Assembly: GCA_030608825.1 (NCBI GenBank) | Contig: JAUWDL010000069.1 | Location: 1-6,889 of the forward strand | Direction of reading: 5' to 3' | Length of the DNA: 6,889 nucleotides | Source of the DNA: Gemmatimonadales bacterium | Lineage (GTDB): Bacteria > Gemmatimonadota > Gemmatimonadetes > Palauibacterales > Palauibacteraceae | Shown here: positions 6,287 to 6,889 of the stretch, one piece after another | Layout: each line of letters starts with the position of its first letter | Numbering within the stretch: the stretch's first letter is position 1 | Notes under the pieces: model-generated | What the model saw: the letters and a program-made list of their open reading frames with translations, nothing else | Databases searched by the model: none | What the model was told of the DNA's origin: nothing | Program-made: the position numbers and the translations under genes

Positions 6287-6889
6287 CTACGGCTCCATGA
6301 TGTGCGGGGTGACGAGGATGATCAGGTCGACCTTGACCTCACGCTCCTTCGTCGTACGGAAGAGCGCACCGAGCAGGGGCAGGCTCATGAGGCCCGGTAT
6401 GCCGGTGGTGCTCCTCGAAACCTCCGAGAGAGTGAGTCCGCCGATCACTGCCGTCTCGCCGTCATCCACCAGGAGGCGCGTTTCTCCAATCTGGCGCTTG
6501 ATCACGAAGCCCACGTCGCTCGTGGCCTGCTCGACCCCCGAGCGTTGGGCGGACAGCTCCATGAGCACCTGGTTGTTGTTGGTGACGTGCGGCGTGACCT
6601 CGAGGATGATGCCGGTGTCCTCGAAGAAGACGTTGATCCGCGCGTCCTCTACCTGTGCCCCCTGCTCCAGGACTCGGACCGGAGTTCGCTCACCGACCTG
6701 GATGTAGGCGCGGTGGTTGTCCAACACCTGCACGGAGGGAGCCGCCTGGACATCCGCCAGCTGATGGGCCTCGAGGGCCTCGATCCAGGCGAAGAGCGAG
6801 TAGCCGCCGAACGCCAGCGTCGTCAGCAGGGAGAGGGCGGGCTGCGCCACCCGGTTGTTCGCGTTGGCCAGCGTCGCGACGGCGTCTCC
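6287..6889 (-). CDS. Secretin C-terminal domain, probably type IV pilus PilQ-like (partial, N-terminus outside window)
   Basis: Secretins form multimeric outer-membrane channels for type IV pili, type II or type III secretion. The window holds about 200 C-terminal residues, and the frame runs off the right edge. The pattern is that of the secretin homology domain: a FGG then a short strand and ALEA (29-41), a VQAAPSVQVLDN strand (47-58), EVTPHVTNNNQVLMEL (97-112), and the signature region DDGETAVIGGLTL (142-154) and IPGLMSLPLLGALF (164-177), ending VDLIILVTPHIMEP. The gene stops with tandem TAG codons. PilQ is favoured because pilQ often lies beside shikimate genes and the tail after TPHI is short, but a GspD-like secretin cannot be excluded without the N-terminal domains, so I give no symbol. 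About 75 bases separate it from aroC, with no clear terminator. Confidence 0.88.
   Translation of the reverse strand, partial: GDAVATLANANNRVAQPALSLLTTLAFGGYSLFAWIEALEAHQLADVQAAPSVQVLDNHRAYIQVGERTPVRVLEQGAQVEDARINVFFEDTGIILEVTPHVTNNNQVLMELSAQRSGVEQATSDVGFVIKRQIGETRLLVDDGETAVIGGLTLSEVSRSTTGIPGLMSLPLLGALFRTTKEREVKVDLIILVTPHIMEP

Overview
The window is a GC-rich stretch of bacterial chromosome with every gene on the minus strand, so transcription runs from right to left. In that order it holds the C-terminal part of an outer-membrane secretin (probably PilQ-like), aroC (chorismate synthase), aroK (shikimate kinase), topA (DNA topoisomerase I), xerC (tyrosine recombinase), hslV (peptidase) and the first 73 codons of hslU (unfoldase). 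The secretin and hslU are cut by the window edges. Coding density is very high: gaps between genes run from a 4-base overlap (aroC/aroK) to about 75 bases (secretin to aroC), and no stretch of 300 bases lacks a gene. I see no convincing terminator, tRNA, rRNA, CRISPR array, insertion sequence or inverted repeat. The block could be one long operon or two back-to-back transcription units.

The organism is a GC-rich bacterium with an outer membrane, as a secretin implies. Half of the start codons look like GTG. The gene set joins two blocks that are each common in bacteria: a type IV pilus/secretin gene beside shikimate-pathway genes, and topA-xerC-hslV-hslU (in Bacillota and many deltaproteobacteria usually topA-trmFO-xerC-hslV-hslU). 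The long-form AroC and a cysteine-free TopA with C-terminal GRYGPY repeats fit a non-enterobacterial lineage. A phylum such as Gemmatimonadota or one of its GC-rich relatives would fit, but this is a guess from gene order and composition and was not tested.

Layout: 6287-6889 secretin C-gate domain; 5000-6211 aroC; 4428-5003 aroK, overlapping aroC by GTGA; 1791-4370 topA; 814-1767 xerC; 232-786 hslV; 1-221 hslU start. AroK and AroC catalyse two of the last three steps to chorismate; the EPSP synthase step between them is not encoded here. TopA and XerC act on chromosome topology and dimer resolution, and HslV/HslU form an ATP-dependent protease.

I found no sign of an undescribed defence, mobile or signalling system. 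This is a housekeeping region. The points worth a second look are small: an extended HslU N-terminus with two plausible starts, a TopA with no cysteine at all, a charged insertion in XerC, a deviation in the secretin signature, and short start-stop mini-frames that overlap three of the gene starts.
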